In this document: piece after piece, positions 1-9,082 of the stretch | How positions within the stretch are numbered: position 1 is the stretch's first letter | Layout: each line of letters opens with the position of its first letter | Assembly: GCF_002351485.1 (NCBI RefSeq) | Contig: NZ_NWMW01000003.1 | Span: 297,430 to 361,429, forward strand | DNA length: 64,000 nt | Direction: 5' to 3' | Source of the DNA: Sphingomonas spermidinifaciens | GTDB taxonomy: Bacteria; Pseudomonadota; Alphaproteobacteria; Sphingomonadales; Sphingomonadaceae | Notes under the pieces: generated by a model | What the model saw: the letters and a program-made list of their open reading frames with translations, nothing else | Told to the model about the DNA's origin: nothing | Databases searched by the model: none | Position numbers and translations under genes: made by a program

Positions 1-831
1 GCTGGCGGGGGCGAGCGTGCCGTTCAGCGCATAGCGGCCGGCATCGGCGCCCAGCCGCAGATCGACGATACGCGCGGTGCCGACCTCGGCCCTTGCGGCA
101 CCGCGCCAGCGCGACCAGCTGCCGTCACCCGCGACCGCGAAGCCCACCGGCGCGCGCGTGCCGATCATTCGCGCCAGAACGCCCTCACTGCGCCCCCTGC
201 CCCGTGCGGCAAGGTCGAAGCGGTCGCGGTCGGGCGCGGCGTCGAGCTTCAGGCGGACGAAATCGCTTCCCTGCACCAGCCCGGTCAGGTCGATCAGCGC
301 GCGCCGATCGCGCACGGCGCCGCGCCCTACCAGCTTCGCCACGCGCCGCTGCCCCGCCACCGCCGGCGCGAGTTCGAGCCGCTCGGCCCGCAACATGCCG
401 ACATGAATGTCGAACCCGGGCAGGATCGGCCCGCGCCGTCCCGTCGGGCTGGGCTGCGGCAGCTTGTGGAGCGTCGCCACCGGCACGATCAGGCTGCGAA
501 TGTCGAGGGTGTTGCGCGCCCACGCCAGCGGCCGCCAGTCGAGCTCGGCGCGCGGTGCGCTGAAGACCAGGCCCCTCGGATCGCGGATCGTCACGTCGAT
601 CAGCGTCGCGCGGCCGTAGATCGAGCCCTCGATCCGCCCGACGCGGTACTTCATCCCGTCGCGCGGGCTAAGCGCGGCGATCCGGTCGGCGATGAAGCGG
701 TGTCCGGGCTGGGTATCGATCAGCAGCAGCGCCGCGCCGACCGCGAGCAGCAGCACGGCGACGAGGCCGAGCAGCCAGCGCCACCAGCGGCGAGGCCTGC
801 GCGGCGCGGGCGGCGCGGACTCGTCGTTCAA
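1..831 (-). CDS. tamB: Translocation and assembly module subunit TamB, N-terminal part (cut by window edge)
   Basis: TamB is an inner-membrane-anchored periplasmic protein that works with outer-membrane TamA in moving lipids or proteins across the envelope. The 277 codons visible encode an Arg/Trp-rich cytoplasmic start, one membrane anchor (about residues 19-38) and then a beta-rich AsmA/TamB-like periplasmic region with GMKYRVGRIEGSIYGRATL. I chose the TTG at 829-831 because it overlaps the tamA stop as TTGA, the anchor follows at once, and no other in-frame start precedes the anchor. The rest of this normally very long gene (over 1000 residues) lies outside the window. The order tamA-tamB is the usual one in Proteobacteria. 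Identification rests on context plus the anchor and the typical first repeat. Confidence 0.85.
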   Translation of the reverse strand, partial: MNDESAPPAPRRPRRWWRWLLGLVAVLLLAVGAALLLIDTQPGHRFIADRIAALSPRDGMKYRVGRIEGSIYGRATLIDVTIRDPRGLVFSAPRAELDWRPLAWARNTLDIRSLIVPVATLHKLPQPSPTGRRGPILPGFDIHVGMLRAERLELAPAVAGQRRVAKLVGRGAVRDRRALIDLTGLVQGSDFVRLKLDAAPDRDRFDLAARGRGRSEGVLARMIGTRAPVGFAVAGDGSWSRWRGAARAEVGTARIVDLRLGADAGRYALNGTLAPAS

Positions 832-2777
832 AATGCCTGCCCCAGGCTGACATAGACGGCAATGCGCGAATCGCCTGGCTGCGGGTTGATCGGCGTGCCG
901 ACATCGACGCGGATCGGGCCGAAGTTCGAATAATAGCGCACGCCGATCCCGGCCCCCACGCGGAAGTCGGTGAACTTGGGCAAGGGCGAGGTATAGATGT
1001 TGCCCGCGTCGATGAACGGCACCACGCCAAAATTGCCGAACGCCTTGACCCGCGCTTCGATCGAAAACTCGGTCAGGCTGCGCCCGCCGATCGGATCGTT
1101 GTTGAGGTCGCGCGGGCCGATCGACTGGAAGCCGTAGCCGCGCACCGACGCGCCGCCGCCCGCATAGAAGCGCCGCGAGGGCGCGATCGCGTCACGCGGC
1201 GCACCGACGATCGTGCCGAGCCGGGTGCGCGCCGCGAGCACGACGCGATCGGTAATGGGGCGATAGATGCTGGCGTCGAGCTGCGTCCGTGCATAGCCGA
1301 AGGTCGCGCCCGACAGCGACACCTCGGGCGACAGCCGCCCGCCCAGTCTGAACCCGCGCGTCGGGTTCAAGAGGTCGTCGGTGCCGTCATAGGTCAAGCT
1401 CGTCGGCAGCGCGCCGATGAAATAGGTGCGCTCGCGCGGCTCGCCGGTCGCGAGGATGACGTCCTGCTCGCGGCTGGCGGCGAGCTCGGCACCAAGCGAC
1501 CAGATCCAGGCCTTCTGAAAGAAGATGTTGGTCTGTCGCTCCATCGTTCCCGCCAGCAGCAGCGTGTCCGCCGAATAGGCGTCGCGCTCCAGATGCGCCG
1601 CGGTCGCCTGCAGCGTCAGCACGCGGTCGCGTTCGTGGAAATTGTTGCGGCGGAAGGAGACACCCGCCAGCTGCTCGCGCGTGCCCGCGACGCCGCGCAG
1701 CGTCAGCGCGCCTTCGGGCGGGAACAGGTTGCGATGCGTCCAGCTCGCCTCGACCCGCGCACCCTCGCCCGTGCCATAGCCGATCTCGCCCGCGATCGTG
1801 CGCGGCGGCGCGGGGGCCATGCGGACGGCGAGATCGACGGTGCCGGGCTCGGCGCCCTTGACCGGCTCGATCCGGACGGCGCTGACCAGACCGGTCTGGA
1901 TGATCGCACGGCGCAGGTCATCGACCGACCCCTGGTCGAAGCTTTCGCCCGGCTTGAAGCGGGCGATGTCCTGCACATGATCGCCGTCAAACACGCGGTT
2001 GTCGCGCGTGGTGATCCGGCCGAAGCGCAGCGCCTCGCCCGGCGTCACCTTCACGGCCAACGTTGCCGTGCGCGTCGCGTGATCGACGACGATGCGGCTC
2101 TCGCCCACCTCGGCGAAAGGAAAGCCCTCGCGCCCGATCCGCTCCTTGAGGTTCGCTTCGGCCGCGGCGATCGTGTCGGCGTTGACGGGGTCCCTCGGCT
2201 CGACCGCGAACGCCTTGCGCAGCGCCTCGGCCTTGGCCCCCGCGGGTTCGAGGCCCTCTAGCGTCACTCCGGCAAAGCGATATACGTCGCCAGGCACCGC
2301 GGTCAGTAGCACGGTCACGTCGCCCGTCACCGCCTCAACCCGCGTCTGCACCTCGGCATCGTAATAGCCCTCGGCGCGGAGCAGTTCGTTCAGCAGCCCC
2401 GCGTCCTCGCGCGCGCGGCGGTCAAGCTGGGCGGCATTTGCGGGCTTGTCCTCGCCCGCCCGAAGCGTCGAGGCCTCGTTGAAGCGCTGGCGCATCAGGT
2501 CGGTCCAGACGCCGTCCATTCCCTCGACGCGATAGCGATAGCGCGTCTCCGCCGCGACCTGTGGCACGCTGTCGGCAATCTGGGCGGGATCGGCCTTCAG
2601 GTCGGGCCAGTCGAGGCCAAGCTCGGGCATCGGTGCCAGCGGATCGCCGAAATCGAGCAACCCTTCGTCGGCTGGGCGCGCCTGCTCCTGTGCCCATGCA
2701 CACGCGGGCGACAGGGCGATCAGGCCGGCGGCGGCAACGGGCCAGCATCGCCGGCGGACGGCACTCGACATGGCCAT
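828..2777 (-). CDS. tamA: Outer membrane assembly factor TamA (BamA/TamA family)
   Basis: This 649-residue protein has a signal peptide ending near ACAWAQ, POTRA-type domains over roughly residues 90-330, and a C-terminal 16-strand Omp85 barrel. The barrel contains RRFYAGGGASVRGYGFQ, which matches the VRGY/F motif of lid loop L6, and the chain ends in the aromatic residue expected of an outer-membrane barrel (VYVSLGQAF). TamA is the outer-membrane half of the translocation and assembly module. Its stop codon overlaps the tamB start (TTGA), so the two are translationally coupled. The first ATG (2775-2777) is taken; a second ATG two codons later is equally possible. Confidence 0.92.
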   Translation of the reverse strand: MAMSSAVRRRCWPVAAAGLIALSPACAWAQEQARPADEGLLDFGDPLAPMPELGLDWPDLKADPAQIADSVPQVAAETRYRYRVEGMDGVWTDLMRQRFNEASTLRAGEDKPANAAQLDRRAREDAGLLNELLRAEGYYDAEVQTRVEAVTGDVTVLLTAVPGDVYRFAGVTLEGLEPAGAKAEALRKAFAVEPRDPVNADTIAAAEANLKERIGREGFPFAEVGESRIVVDHATRTATLAVKVTPGEALRFGRITTRDNRVFDGDHVQDIARFKPGESFDQGSVDDLRRAIIQTGLVSAVRIEPVKGAEPGTVDLAVRMAPAPPRTIAGEIGYGTGEGARVEASWTHRNLFPPEGALTLRGVAGTREQLAGVSFRRNNFHERDRVLTLQATAAHLERDAYSADTLLLAGTMERQTNIFFQKAWIWSLGAELAASREQDVILATGEPRERTYFIGALPTSLTYDGTDDLLNPTRGFRLGGRLSPEVSLSGATFGYARTQLDASIYRPITDRVVLAARTRLGTIVGAPRDAIAPSRRFYAGGGASVRGYGFQSIGPRDLNNDPIGGRSLTEFSIEARVKAFGNFGVVPFIDAGNIYTSPLPKFTDFRVGAGIGVRYYSNFGPIRVDVGTPINPQPGDSRIAVYVSLGQAF

Positions 2778-2813
2778 GAGCCCTATTGCGTCACCGACGC
2801 GGCGGCAATGGGG

Positions 2814-4274
2814 TCAATCGGCGGCGGCCAGCGCCTCCACGCGCGCCCGGTGCTCGGCCGCGCCGAACGGAAAGCGCAGGAACAGCCACGCCGCCGTCAG
2901 CGACAGGGCGAGATAGGTCCCCGCGAACAGGATCGTCAGCCAGTCGAGCGTCGCCGCCCCTACCTGCCCCGGCTTCGCCCCCTCGGGAAACCCGACCGCG
3001 GCCAGGATGAGGCCCGAGACGAAGATGCCGATGCCGCTGGTGCATTTCTGGACGAAGAACGCGCCGGCGAAGAACACGCCCTCGCTGCGCTTGCCCGTGC
3101 GCACCTCGCTATGCTCGACCACGTCGGCCATCATCGACGCGCCGAGGATCGCGGTGCCGACGCTGACCGCGGTGTTGAGCGTGTAGATCGCGAACAGGAT
3201 CGGCAGCATCGCCGGCTCGCCCGGCTCGGGGAACAGCTCGGCGAGGCGAAGCGCGAAGGGCGTTGCCTGAAGCACGCCGGCGGCGGCGATCATCGACGCG
3301 GCGGCGCGCGGCTTGCCAATGACGCGCGCGAGGGCCGGTGCGCCAACAAAGGCGATGACGACGCCCGCGAACAGCACCGCCGCCAGCCAGGCGAAGGTCG
3401 CCGTCTCGAACCGCCAGACGAAGGTGTAGAGATAGTTGGACAGCGCGAAGCTGATCCCTTGGTTCGTATAGGCGAACAGCCCCGCCGCCATGAGGATGAG
3501 GAAGGGGCGGCTGCGCACCGCACCCGTCAGCTCGCGAAAGGCGGTGCCGACGCCGCCCGGCTCGATCGCCGGCCTGGGCAGGCGGGCGATCTCGCGGTGC
3601 GTGCCGATCGCCGAAACGAGGATCGCGACGAACATCGCTGCCGCGCCCGCGATGGCAAAGCCGCGATAGCCGTCCCGGTTTAGCAGGCCGTTGGTCTGCC
3701 CCGACTCCGGCACGAGGAACAGCTGATAGGCGGCGAGGAGCATCAACAGGCCGCCCGTCCAGCCGAAGATATAGCGATAGGCGGTGATCCGCGTACGCTC
3801 GTCATAATCGGCGGTCAGCTCGGGGGTCAGCGCCTGGCTCGGCACTTCATAGGCCGACACCGCCGTCCGCACGACTACGGCCGCGCCGAACAGCCAGGCG
3901 AGCGTCCAGCCCGAACTCAAGGCGGGCGGGTTCCAGAGTGCCACCCAGCCGAGCGCGATCGGCAGCGCCGCGGCGTACATCCAGGGATGACGCCGCCCCC
4001 AGCGGCTGCGCGTCCGGTCCGAGGCCACGCCAATCATCGGATCGATGACGGCGTCGAGCAGCAGCGCGCACATGACGACGAAGCCGACCTGCGCGGATGG
4101 AAGCCCCACCACCTGATTGTAGAAGAGCAGAAGGAAAGTGCCGAAGCCATTGTCCTTCACCCCATAGGCGACCGCGCCGAAGCCATAGGCGAGCGTCGTC
4201 GCGGCGGCGATGCGGCGGACGGGCGGCAGCGCATGTGCGTCGCCGCTTCGCATATCGGGTACCGTATCGCTCAT
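2814..4274 (-). CDS. MFS transporter, glycoside-pentoside-hexuronide (MelB-like) family
   Basis: This is a 486-residue inner-membrane carrier with about 12 membrane segments. The first-half signature DPMIGVASDRTRSRWGRRHP is typical of the GPH/MelB cation:sugar symporters. The family moves glycosides or hexuronides together with sodium or protons, but substrate cannot be read from this sequence. It diverges from the acyl-CoA dehydrogenase operon. There is no clear Shine-Dalgarno sequence before the ATG at 4274, and an alternative ATG seven codons inside would still leave the first membrane helix intact. Confidence 0.85.
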   Translation of the reverse strand: MSDTVPDMRSGDAHALPPVRRIAAATTLAYGFGAVAYGVKDNGFGTFLLLFYNQVVGLPSAQVGFVVMCALLLDAVIDPMIGVASDRTRSRWGRRHPWMYAAALPIALGWVALWNPPALSSGWTLAWLFGAAVVVRTAVSAYEVPSQALTPELTADYDERTRITAYRYIFGWTGGLLMLLAAYQLFLVPESGQTNGLLNRDGYRGFAIAGAAAMFVAILVSAIGTHREIARLPRPAIEPGGVGTAFRELTGAVRSRPFLILMAAGLFAYTNQGISFALSNYLYTFVWRFETATFAWLAAVLFAGVVIAFVGAPALARVIGKPRAAASMIAAAGVLQATPFALRLAELFPEPGEPAMLPILFAIYTLNTAVSVGTAILGASMMADVVEHSEVRTGKRSEGVFFAGAFFVQKCTSGIGIFVSGLILAAVGFPEGAKPGQVGAATLDWLTILFAGTYLALSLTAAWLFLRFPFGAAEHRARVEALAAAD

Positions 4275-4430
4275 CGAGAGGTGAGCCGATCAAGCCGTTT
4301 TTGGAAGATCGGGTATGTATTCGGACTTGCCATCTCGCCCCGCTTTGTCCTAGCGCTCGACACGCATAACGAAACGGGTGCGTACCGGCTCCATCGGCCC
4401 GGTCCAGCCCCGACGGAGAGGATGCCGCCC

Positions 4431-5576
4431 ATGGCGCTCGACGCCGAAACCTTCGATACGCTGCTGGAGGCGGTGCGCCGCTTCGTCGCCGAGCGACTGC
4501 GCCCGCTGGAAGCACAGGTCGAGGCCGACGACGCGATTCCCCCCGACATCGTCGCCGAGATGCGCGACATGGGCCTGTTCGGCCTGTCGATCGCTCCCGA
4601 ATATGGCGGCCTCGGCCTGTCGATGATCGAGGAAGTGCGCGTGGCGATGGAGACGGGGCGCACCACCCCGGCCTTCCGCTCGGCCTTTGGCACCAATGTC
4701 GGGATCGGCAGCCAGGGTCTCGTCATCGCCGGCACGCCCGAGCAGAAGGCCGAATGGCTGCCGCGCATCGCCAGCGGCGAGATCGTCACCAGCTTCGCGC
4801 TGACCGAACCCGATGTCGGCAGCGATTCGGGGAGCGTGAAGACTCGTGCGGTGCGGGAGGGGGACACCTACCGGCTGTCGGGGACCAAGCGCTACATCAC
4901 CAATGCCGACAAGGCGGACCTGTTCACCGTCATGGCGCGCACCGGCGAGGCGGCGGGCGGACGCGGGGTCAGCGCGTTCCTCGTGCCCCGCGACCTGCCC
5001 GGCCTTCGCGTCGGGCCGCCCGAGAAGAAGATGGGACAGAAGGGCGCGCATGTCTGCGACGTCCATTTCGACGACGTGCCCGTCCCCGCCGCCAATCGGC
5101 TGGGCGAAGAGGGCGAGGGCTTTCGCATCGCCATGCAGGTGCTCGACCGCGGGCGGCTGCATATCGCCGCGGTTTGCGTGGGCGTTGCCGAGAGGCTGAT
5201 CGCCGACACCGTCGCCTATGCCGCCGAACGCCGCCAGTTCGGCAAGCCCATCGCCGAGCACCAGCTGGTGCAGGCGATGATCGCCGATTCGAAGACCGAG
5301 GCGCTCGCTGCCCGCGCACTCGTCCTCGAAACCGCCGCATCGAAGGATTGCGGCAACGACGTGGTGCTCGAAAGCGCGGCGGCCAAGCTGTTCGCCAGCG
5401 AAATGGTAGGCCGCGTCGCCGACCGCGCGGTGCAGGTGCATGGCGGCGCGGGATATATCGCTGATTACGGGATCGAACGGCTCTATCGCGATGTGCGGCT
5501 TTTCCGCATCTATGAGGGGACGACTCAGATCCAGCAGATCATCGTCGCGCGCGAAACGATGAAGCGGGGAGGTTGA
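4431..5576 (+). CDS. Acyl-CoA dehydrogenase family protein
   Basis: This FAD-dependent enzyme (381 residues) should form a 2,3-enoyl-CoA from an acyl-CoA and pass electrons to ETF. It shows the three-domain layout: the N-terminal helical part, the middle motif SFALTEPDVGSDSGS that contacts FAD and substrate, and the C-terminal helices with QFGKPIAEHQLVQ. The catalytic base is the Glu in RLFRIYEGTTQIQQ. I placed the start at ATG 4431 because GGAGAGG at 4415-4421 then has a normal spacing; the ATG at 4422 touches the ribosome site. The next two genes follow with an overlap and a short gap, forming an acd-VOC-SDR operon that points to acid catabolism. Exact substrate is unknown. Confidence 0.9.
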   Translation: MALDAETFDTLLEAVRRFVAERLRPLEAQVEADDAIPPDIVAEMRDMGLFGLSIAPEYGGLGLSMIEEVRVAMETGRTTPAFRSAFGTNVGIGSQGLVIAGTPEQKAEWLPRIASGEIVTSFALTEPDVGSDSGSVKTRAVREGDTYRLSGTKRYITNADKADLFTVMARTGEAAGGRGVSAFLVPRDLPGLRVGPPEKKMGQKGAHVCDVHFDDVPVPAANRLGEEGEGFRIAMQVLDRGRLHIAAVCVGVAERLIADTVAYAAERRQFGKPIAEHQLVQAMIADSKTEALAARALVLETAASKDCGNDVVLESAAAKLFASEMVGRVADRAVQVHGGAGYIADYGIERLYRDVRLFRIYEGTTQIQQIIVARETMKRGG

Positions 5577-6034
5577 TCATTCATAAGCTGGTCCTCGCCG
5601 CACTTGTCCTGACACCACCCGCTTTGGCGCAGGACCGCCCGGTCCCCGTGGCTGCTCGCGGCGATCACGTCGCAATCTCGGTCAGCGACCTCGACCGGAG
5701 CGCCGACTTCTACACGCGCGTGTTCGGCTTTCCCGAGTTGAAAGCGCCGGTGAGGAACCGCCGCTGGCTGGACCTGGGCGGAGGGTTCGCAATGCACCTG
5801 ATCCCCGACAGGACCGCACCGGTGGGAGTGGATCGCGGCAACCACTTGGCCTTTGCGGTCGCCGATTTCGACGGCTTCGTCGCGATGCTGGTGCGTGACG
5901 GCATCCCCTTCACCGACTTCGAGGACAAGCCCTCGACCATCCAGCGCCTGCGCACCGACGGCGTGCGACAGGTCTATATCCGCGATCCCGATGGCCACCG
6001 GATCGAGGTCAACGACGCCGCGCGCCAGCGCTGA
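5573..6034 (+). CDS. Secreted VOC (glyoxalase/dioxygenase fold) protein
   Basis: This 153-residue protein has a short signal peptide (hydrophobic residues 5-18, likely cleaved after ALA) and one vicinal-oxygen-chelate domain. Candidate metal ligands are the His in GDHVAISVSDLDRSADFY, the His in GNHLAFAV and the Glu of RDPDGHRIEVND near the end. Family members are lyases, isomerases or binding proteins, and nothing here fixes the substrate. The only usable start is a TTG overlapping the upstream stop (TTGA), with GGGGAGG directly against it, so the true start could be off by a few codons. It sits between an acyl-CoA dehydrogenase and an SDR. A periplasmic location is inferred from the leader. 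Confidence 0.75.
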   Translation: MIIHKLVLAALVLTPPALAQDRPVPVAARGDHVAISVSDLDRSADFYTRVFGFPELKAPVRNRRWLDLGGGFAMHLIPDRTAPVGVDRGNHLAFAVADFDGFVAMLVRDGIPFTDFEDKPSTIQRLRTDGVRQVYIRDPDGHRIEVNDAARQR

Positions 6035-6046
6035 ACAGGAGCACGC

Positions 6047-6835
6047 ATGGATACCAACAGCCTCTTCCGCCTCGACGGTCGCGTGGCGCTCGTCACCGGC
6101 GGGTCGCGCGGCATCGGCCGGATGATCGCGACGGGCTTCGTCGGCATGGGTGCGCGCGTCTATGTGAGCTCGCGCAAGGCCGACGCGTGCGAGGCGACTG
6201 CGGGCGAGCTAGGCGAGAACGCCATCGCCCTGCCCGCCGATGTCTCGACGGTCGAGGGCTGCCGCGCACTCGCCACCGCGATCGGAGAGCGCGAGGGGGC
6301 GCTCGACATCCTCGTCAACAATGCCGGCGCGGCGTGGGGAGAGGCGTTCGACACCTTCCCCGAGACGGGCTGGGACAAGGTGATGAACCTGAACGTCAAG
6401 TCGCCCTTTTTCCTGACGCAGGCGCTTCACTCCCTACTGAAGGCGAGCGGCGCGGGCGGGCGGCCGGCCAAGGTCATGAATATCACCTCGATCGACGGCC
6501 AGCGGCCCAACCCCTGGGAAACCTATAGCTATCAGGCGTCGAAGGCGGCGCTCATCCACCTCACTCGCCGCATGGCCGCGCGGCTGATCCGCGACAATAT
6601 CGCCGTCACGTCGCTCGCGCCCGGCGCCTTCGCCAGCGACATGAACAAGGCGGCGCGCGACCATGGTGAGACTGTAGCCAAGGCAATTCCCGCAGGCCGC
6701 ATCGGCGAAGCGGAGGACATGGCCGCGGCGGCGATCTACCTCGCGAGCCGCGCGGGCGATTATGTCGTGGGAGAAACACTGACCGTCGACGGCGGACTGG
6801 TGAACGCATCGCTGGGCGTCAGCATCGACGCCTGA
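6047..6835 (+). CDS. Short-chain dehydrogenase/reductase (SDR) family oxidoreductase
   Basis: This 262-residue classical SDR carries the NAD(P)-binding glycine motif TGGSRGIG at residues 18-25, the structural NNAG motif, a catalytic Ser in MNITSIDG and the YxxxK pair in YQASK. The end (ETLTVDGGLVNASL) is typical of 3-oxoacyl-ACP reductase-like and alcohol-dehydrogenase-like SDRs. It begins 12 bases after the VOC gene with an AGGAG site, so it is probably transcribed with it and the acyl-CoA dehydrogenase. A role in oxidising a hydroxyacyl intermediate is plausible but not shown. Confidence 0.88.
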   Translation: MDTNSLFRLDGRVALVTGGSRGIGRMIATGFVGMGARVYVSSRKADACEATAGELGENAIALPADVSTVEGCRALATAIGEREGALDILVNNAGAAWGEAFDTFPETGWDKVMNLNVKSPFFLTQALHSLLKASGAGGRPAKVMNITSIDGQRPNPWETYSYQASKAALIHLTRRMAARLIRDNIAVTSLAPGAFASDMNKAARDHGETVAKAIPAGRIGEAEDMAAAAIYLASRAGDYVVGETLTVDGGLVNASLGVSIDA

Positions 6836-6853
6836 ATCGCTCCGTACGCGCTG

Positions 6854-6917
6854 AGCTTGTCGAAACGCTGCCTTTCTCTACCAAGATGCAGAAGAAGAGG
6901 CAGAGCTTCGAGAAGCT
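6854..6917. repeat. Imperfect inverted repeat (REP-like), possible bidirectional terminator
   Basis: Two roughly 24-base arms (6854-6877 and 6893-6917) pair with a few mismatches and one bulge around a 15-base loop. It lies between the converging SDR gene and the small gene at 6945-7076. The arm containing GAGCTTGTCGAA resembles short interspersed palindromes common in sphingomonad genomes, although that family link is from memory. There is no strong T-run. Confidence 0.45.
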
Positions 6918-6944
6918 TAGCCCCACCGACGATACGGGTCGGGA

Positions 6945-7076
6945 TCAGACCGCCGTCGCATAGTTGGTAAGCGCCTGACCGGCACCGACCAGCAGCCCGG
7001 CGAGCAAGAGCGCACCGACGACCATGGCAATGACGAACCCACGCGATTTGGCGCGGACGATGGGGTTGAACCGCAT
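6945..7076 (-). CDS. Small single-pass membrane protein, 43 residues, unknown function
   Basis: A short reading frame with an excellent ribosome site (GAGGAGG, six bases before ATG 7076) encodes MRFNPIVRAKSRGF followed by one strongly hydrophobic helix (about residues 14-36) and a short tail. Basic residues before the helix predict the N-terminus inside. It is on the minus strand between two plus-strand operons, so it has its own promoter. No function can be assigned. The good ribosome site and coherent membrane topology make it more likely to be real than the larger 115-codon frame antisense to this region. Confidence 0.6.
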   Translation of the reverse strand: MRFNPIVRAKSRGFVIAMVVGALLLAGLLVGAGQALTNYATAV

Positions 7077-7172
7077 CACGAACCTCCTCTTTCCCGCCGT
7101 ATAGCACGGCTACGCTAACGCAGGATGAACCGGGCCTATCGCGGGGCGGAAAGCGCCGCTAACGCGGGCCAC

Positions 7173-7808
7173 ATGACCACTGCCAAGATCTGCGGCCTCC
7201 GGGCGCCCGACACGCTCGACGCGGCGATCAGCGGTGGAGCGAGCCATGTCGGCTTCGTCTTCTTCGCCTCTTCCCCCCGCCACCTGTCGTTCGATGCGGC
7301 GGCGGGGCTGGCGGCGCGGGTGCCGGGGCATGTTGGCCGCGTGGGCGTGTTCGTCGATCCGGCCGACGACCTGCTGGAACCCGCCATTGGCGCCGGACGG
7401 CTCGACGTGCTGCAGCTTCACAAGACCGCGCCCGAGCGGATCGCCGCGATCCGCGCGCGTTACCGCCTGCCGGTCTGGGCCGCGGTCGCGGTCAAGGCGC
7501 GCGCCGACCTCGATGCCGCGCGCCCGCTCGCGGGCCTTGTCGACCGCATCCTCTACGACGCCAAGACGCCCGAGGGCGCAACCCTGCCCGGCGGCATGGG
7601 CGTGCGCTTCGACTGGGGGCTGCTCGAAGGGATCGCGCACCCTGCCCCCTGGGCGCTGTCGGGCGGGCTCGACGCAGGCAATGTCGCCGAGGCGATCCAC
7701 GGGACGGGCGCCGAGATCGTCGATGTGTCCTCGGGCGTCGAAAGCGCGCCGGGCGTCAAGGACCCCGCCAAGATCAGGGCGTTCCTCAAGGCGGTATCCG
7801 CCGCCTGA
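7173..7808 (+). CDS. trpF: Phosphoribosylanthranilate isomerase
   Basis: TrpF catalyses the Amadori rearrangement of N-(5'-phosphoribosyl)anthranilate, the third step of tryptophan synthesis. The 211-residue (beta/alpha)8 protein begins with the family signature KICGLR, where the Cys is the expected general base, and ends with the phosphate-binding segments LSGGLDAGNV and DVSSGVESAPGVKD. The ATG at 7173 places KICGLR at residue 5, as in other TrpFs; the frame is open further upstream but without homologous sequence. It leads an operon with trpB, trpA, accD, a kinase and folC. The other trp genes are not in the window. Confidence 0.95.
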   Translation: MTTAKICGLRAPDTLDAAISGGASHVGFVFFASSPRHLSFDAAAGLAARVPGHVGRVGVFVDPADDLLEPAIGAGRLDVLQLHKTAPERIAAIRARYRLPVWAAVAVKARADLDAARPLAGLVDRILYDAKTPEGATLPGGMGVRFDWGLLEGIAHPAPWALSGGLDAGNVAEAIHGTGAEIVDVSSGVESAPGVKDPAKIRAFLKAVSAA

Positions 7809-7852
7809 CCCGCGGGCTTCCGTTCACGGCCCGTCGTCGCTAAGTGGCGGCC

Positions 7853-9082
7853 ATGAACGCCCCCAACAGCTTGCGCCAGCAACCCGACGAGCGCGGCCAT
7901 TTCGGCGAGTTCGGCGGCCGCTACGTCGCCGAGACGCTGATGCCGCTGATCCTCGACCTCGAGCGCGAGTATCGCGCGGCCAAGGCCGATCCCGCTTTCG
8001 CCGCGCAGTTCGACGACCTGCTCGAACATTATGTCGGCCGCCCCAGCCCGCTCTATTATGCCGAGCGACTGACCGAAGCGCTTCGGGAAAGCGCCGAGCC
8101 GGGCATGGGCGCGGAGGTCTGGTTCAAGCGCGACGAGCTCAACCATACGGGCGCGCACAAGATCAACAATTGCGTCGGCCAGATCCTGCTCGCGATGCGG
8201 ATGGGCAAGACGCGCATCATCGCCGAGACGGGCGCGGGCCAGCACGGCGTCGCCACCGCCACCGTCTGCGCGCGCTTCGGCCTGCCCTGCACCATCTTCA
8301 TGGGCGCGACCGACGCCGCGCGCCAGCAACCGAACGTGTTCCGCATGAAGCTGCTGGGAGCGGAGGTGCGCCCCGTCACCTCGGGCTCGGCAACGCTCAA
8401 GGACGCGATGAACGAGGCGCTGCGCGACTGGGTCGCCAACGTCCACGACACCTTCTACATCATCGGCACCGCCGCCGGCCCGCACCCGTACCCGGAGCTC
8501 GTCCGCGATTTCCAGAGCGTGATCGGGCGCGAGGCGCGCGAGCAGATGCTGCGCCGCACCGGCCGCCTGCCCGACCTGCTCGTCGCGGCGATTGGCGGCG
8601 GGTCGAACGCGATCGGGCTGTTCCACCCCTTCCTCGACGATGCCGACGTCAAGATGCTGGGCGTCGAGGCGGCGGGCCATGGCCTCGACAAGCTGCATGC
8701 CGCGAGCCTCGCCGGCGGCGCGCCGGGCGTGCTCCACGGCAACAAGACCTATTTGCTTCAGGACGAGGACGGCCAGATCGCCGAGGCGCATTCGATCTCG
8801 GCGGGCCTCGACTATCCCGGCATCGGGCCGGAACACGCGTGGCTGAAAGAGATCGGCCGCGTCGAGTATACATCGATCACCGATACCGAGGCGCTCGACG
8901 CCTTCCAGCTCCTCTGCCGGACCGAAGGGATCATTCCCGCCCTCGAACCCGCTCACGCCATTGCCGCGGTGGCGAAGCGTGCGCGCGAGATGCCGCGGGA
9001 TAAGGTCATCCTGGCCAACCTGTGCGGGCGGGGGGACAAGGACATCTTCACGGTGGCGGACGCGCTGGGGGTGGCGATTTGA
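7853..9082 (+). CDS. trpB: Tryptophan synthase beta subunit
   Basis: This 409-residue PLP enzyme joins indole and serine to make tryptophan. It has the FGEFGGRYV start, the PLP lysine in HTGAHKINN (near residue 102) and the phosphate-binding loop [11 protein letters not shown] 7853 is preferred to an in-frame GTG three codons upstream; the ribosome site is poor for either. The 3' end overlaps trpA by four bases (TTGA), which suits the fixed alpha2-beta2 complex. Confidence 0.97.
   Translation: MNAPNSLRQQPDERGHFGEFGGRYVAETLMPLILDLEREYRAAKADPAFAAQFDDLLEHYVGRPSPLYYAERLTEALRESAEPGMGAEVWFKRDELNHTGAHKINNCVGQILLAMRMGKTRIIAETGAGQHGVATATVCARFGLPCTIFMGATDAARQQPNVFRMKLLGAEVRPVTSGSATLKDAMNEALRDWVANVHDTFYIIGTAAGPHPYPELVRDFQSVIGREAREQMLRRTGRLPDLLVAAIGGGSNAIGLFHPFLDDADVKMLGVEAAGHGLDKLHAASLAGGAPGVLHGNKTYLLQDEDGQIAEAHSISAGLDYPGIGPEHAWLKEIGRVEYTSITDTEALDAFQLLCRTEGIIPALEPAHAIAAVAKRAREMPRDKVILANLCGRGDKDIFTVADALGVAI

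Noticed and set aside
3987..4430. Open extension of the acyl-CoA dehydrogenase frame to 3987
   Set aside because: It runs antisense through the MFS gene, is Arg/Asp-rich and lacks homology; the ATG at 4431 with GGAGAGG gives the family length.
6760..7107. 115-codon minus-strand frame
   Set aside because: No ribosome site or domain; it overlaps the better-supported 43-residue membrane protein in another frame and the SDR end.
7553..8956. 467-codon frame antisense to trpF and trpB
   Set aside because: A GC-driven shadow of conserved genes with no recognisable domain.
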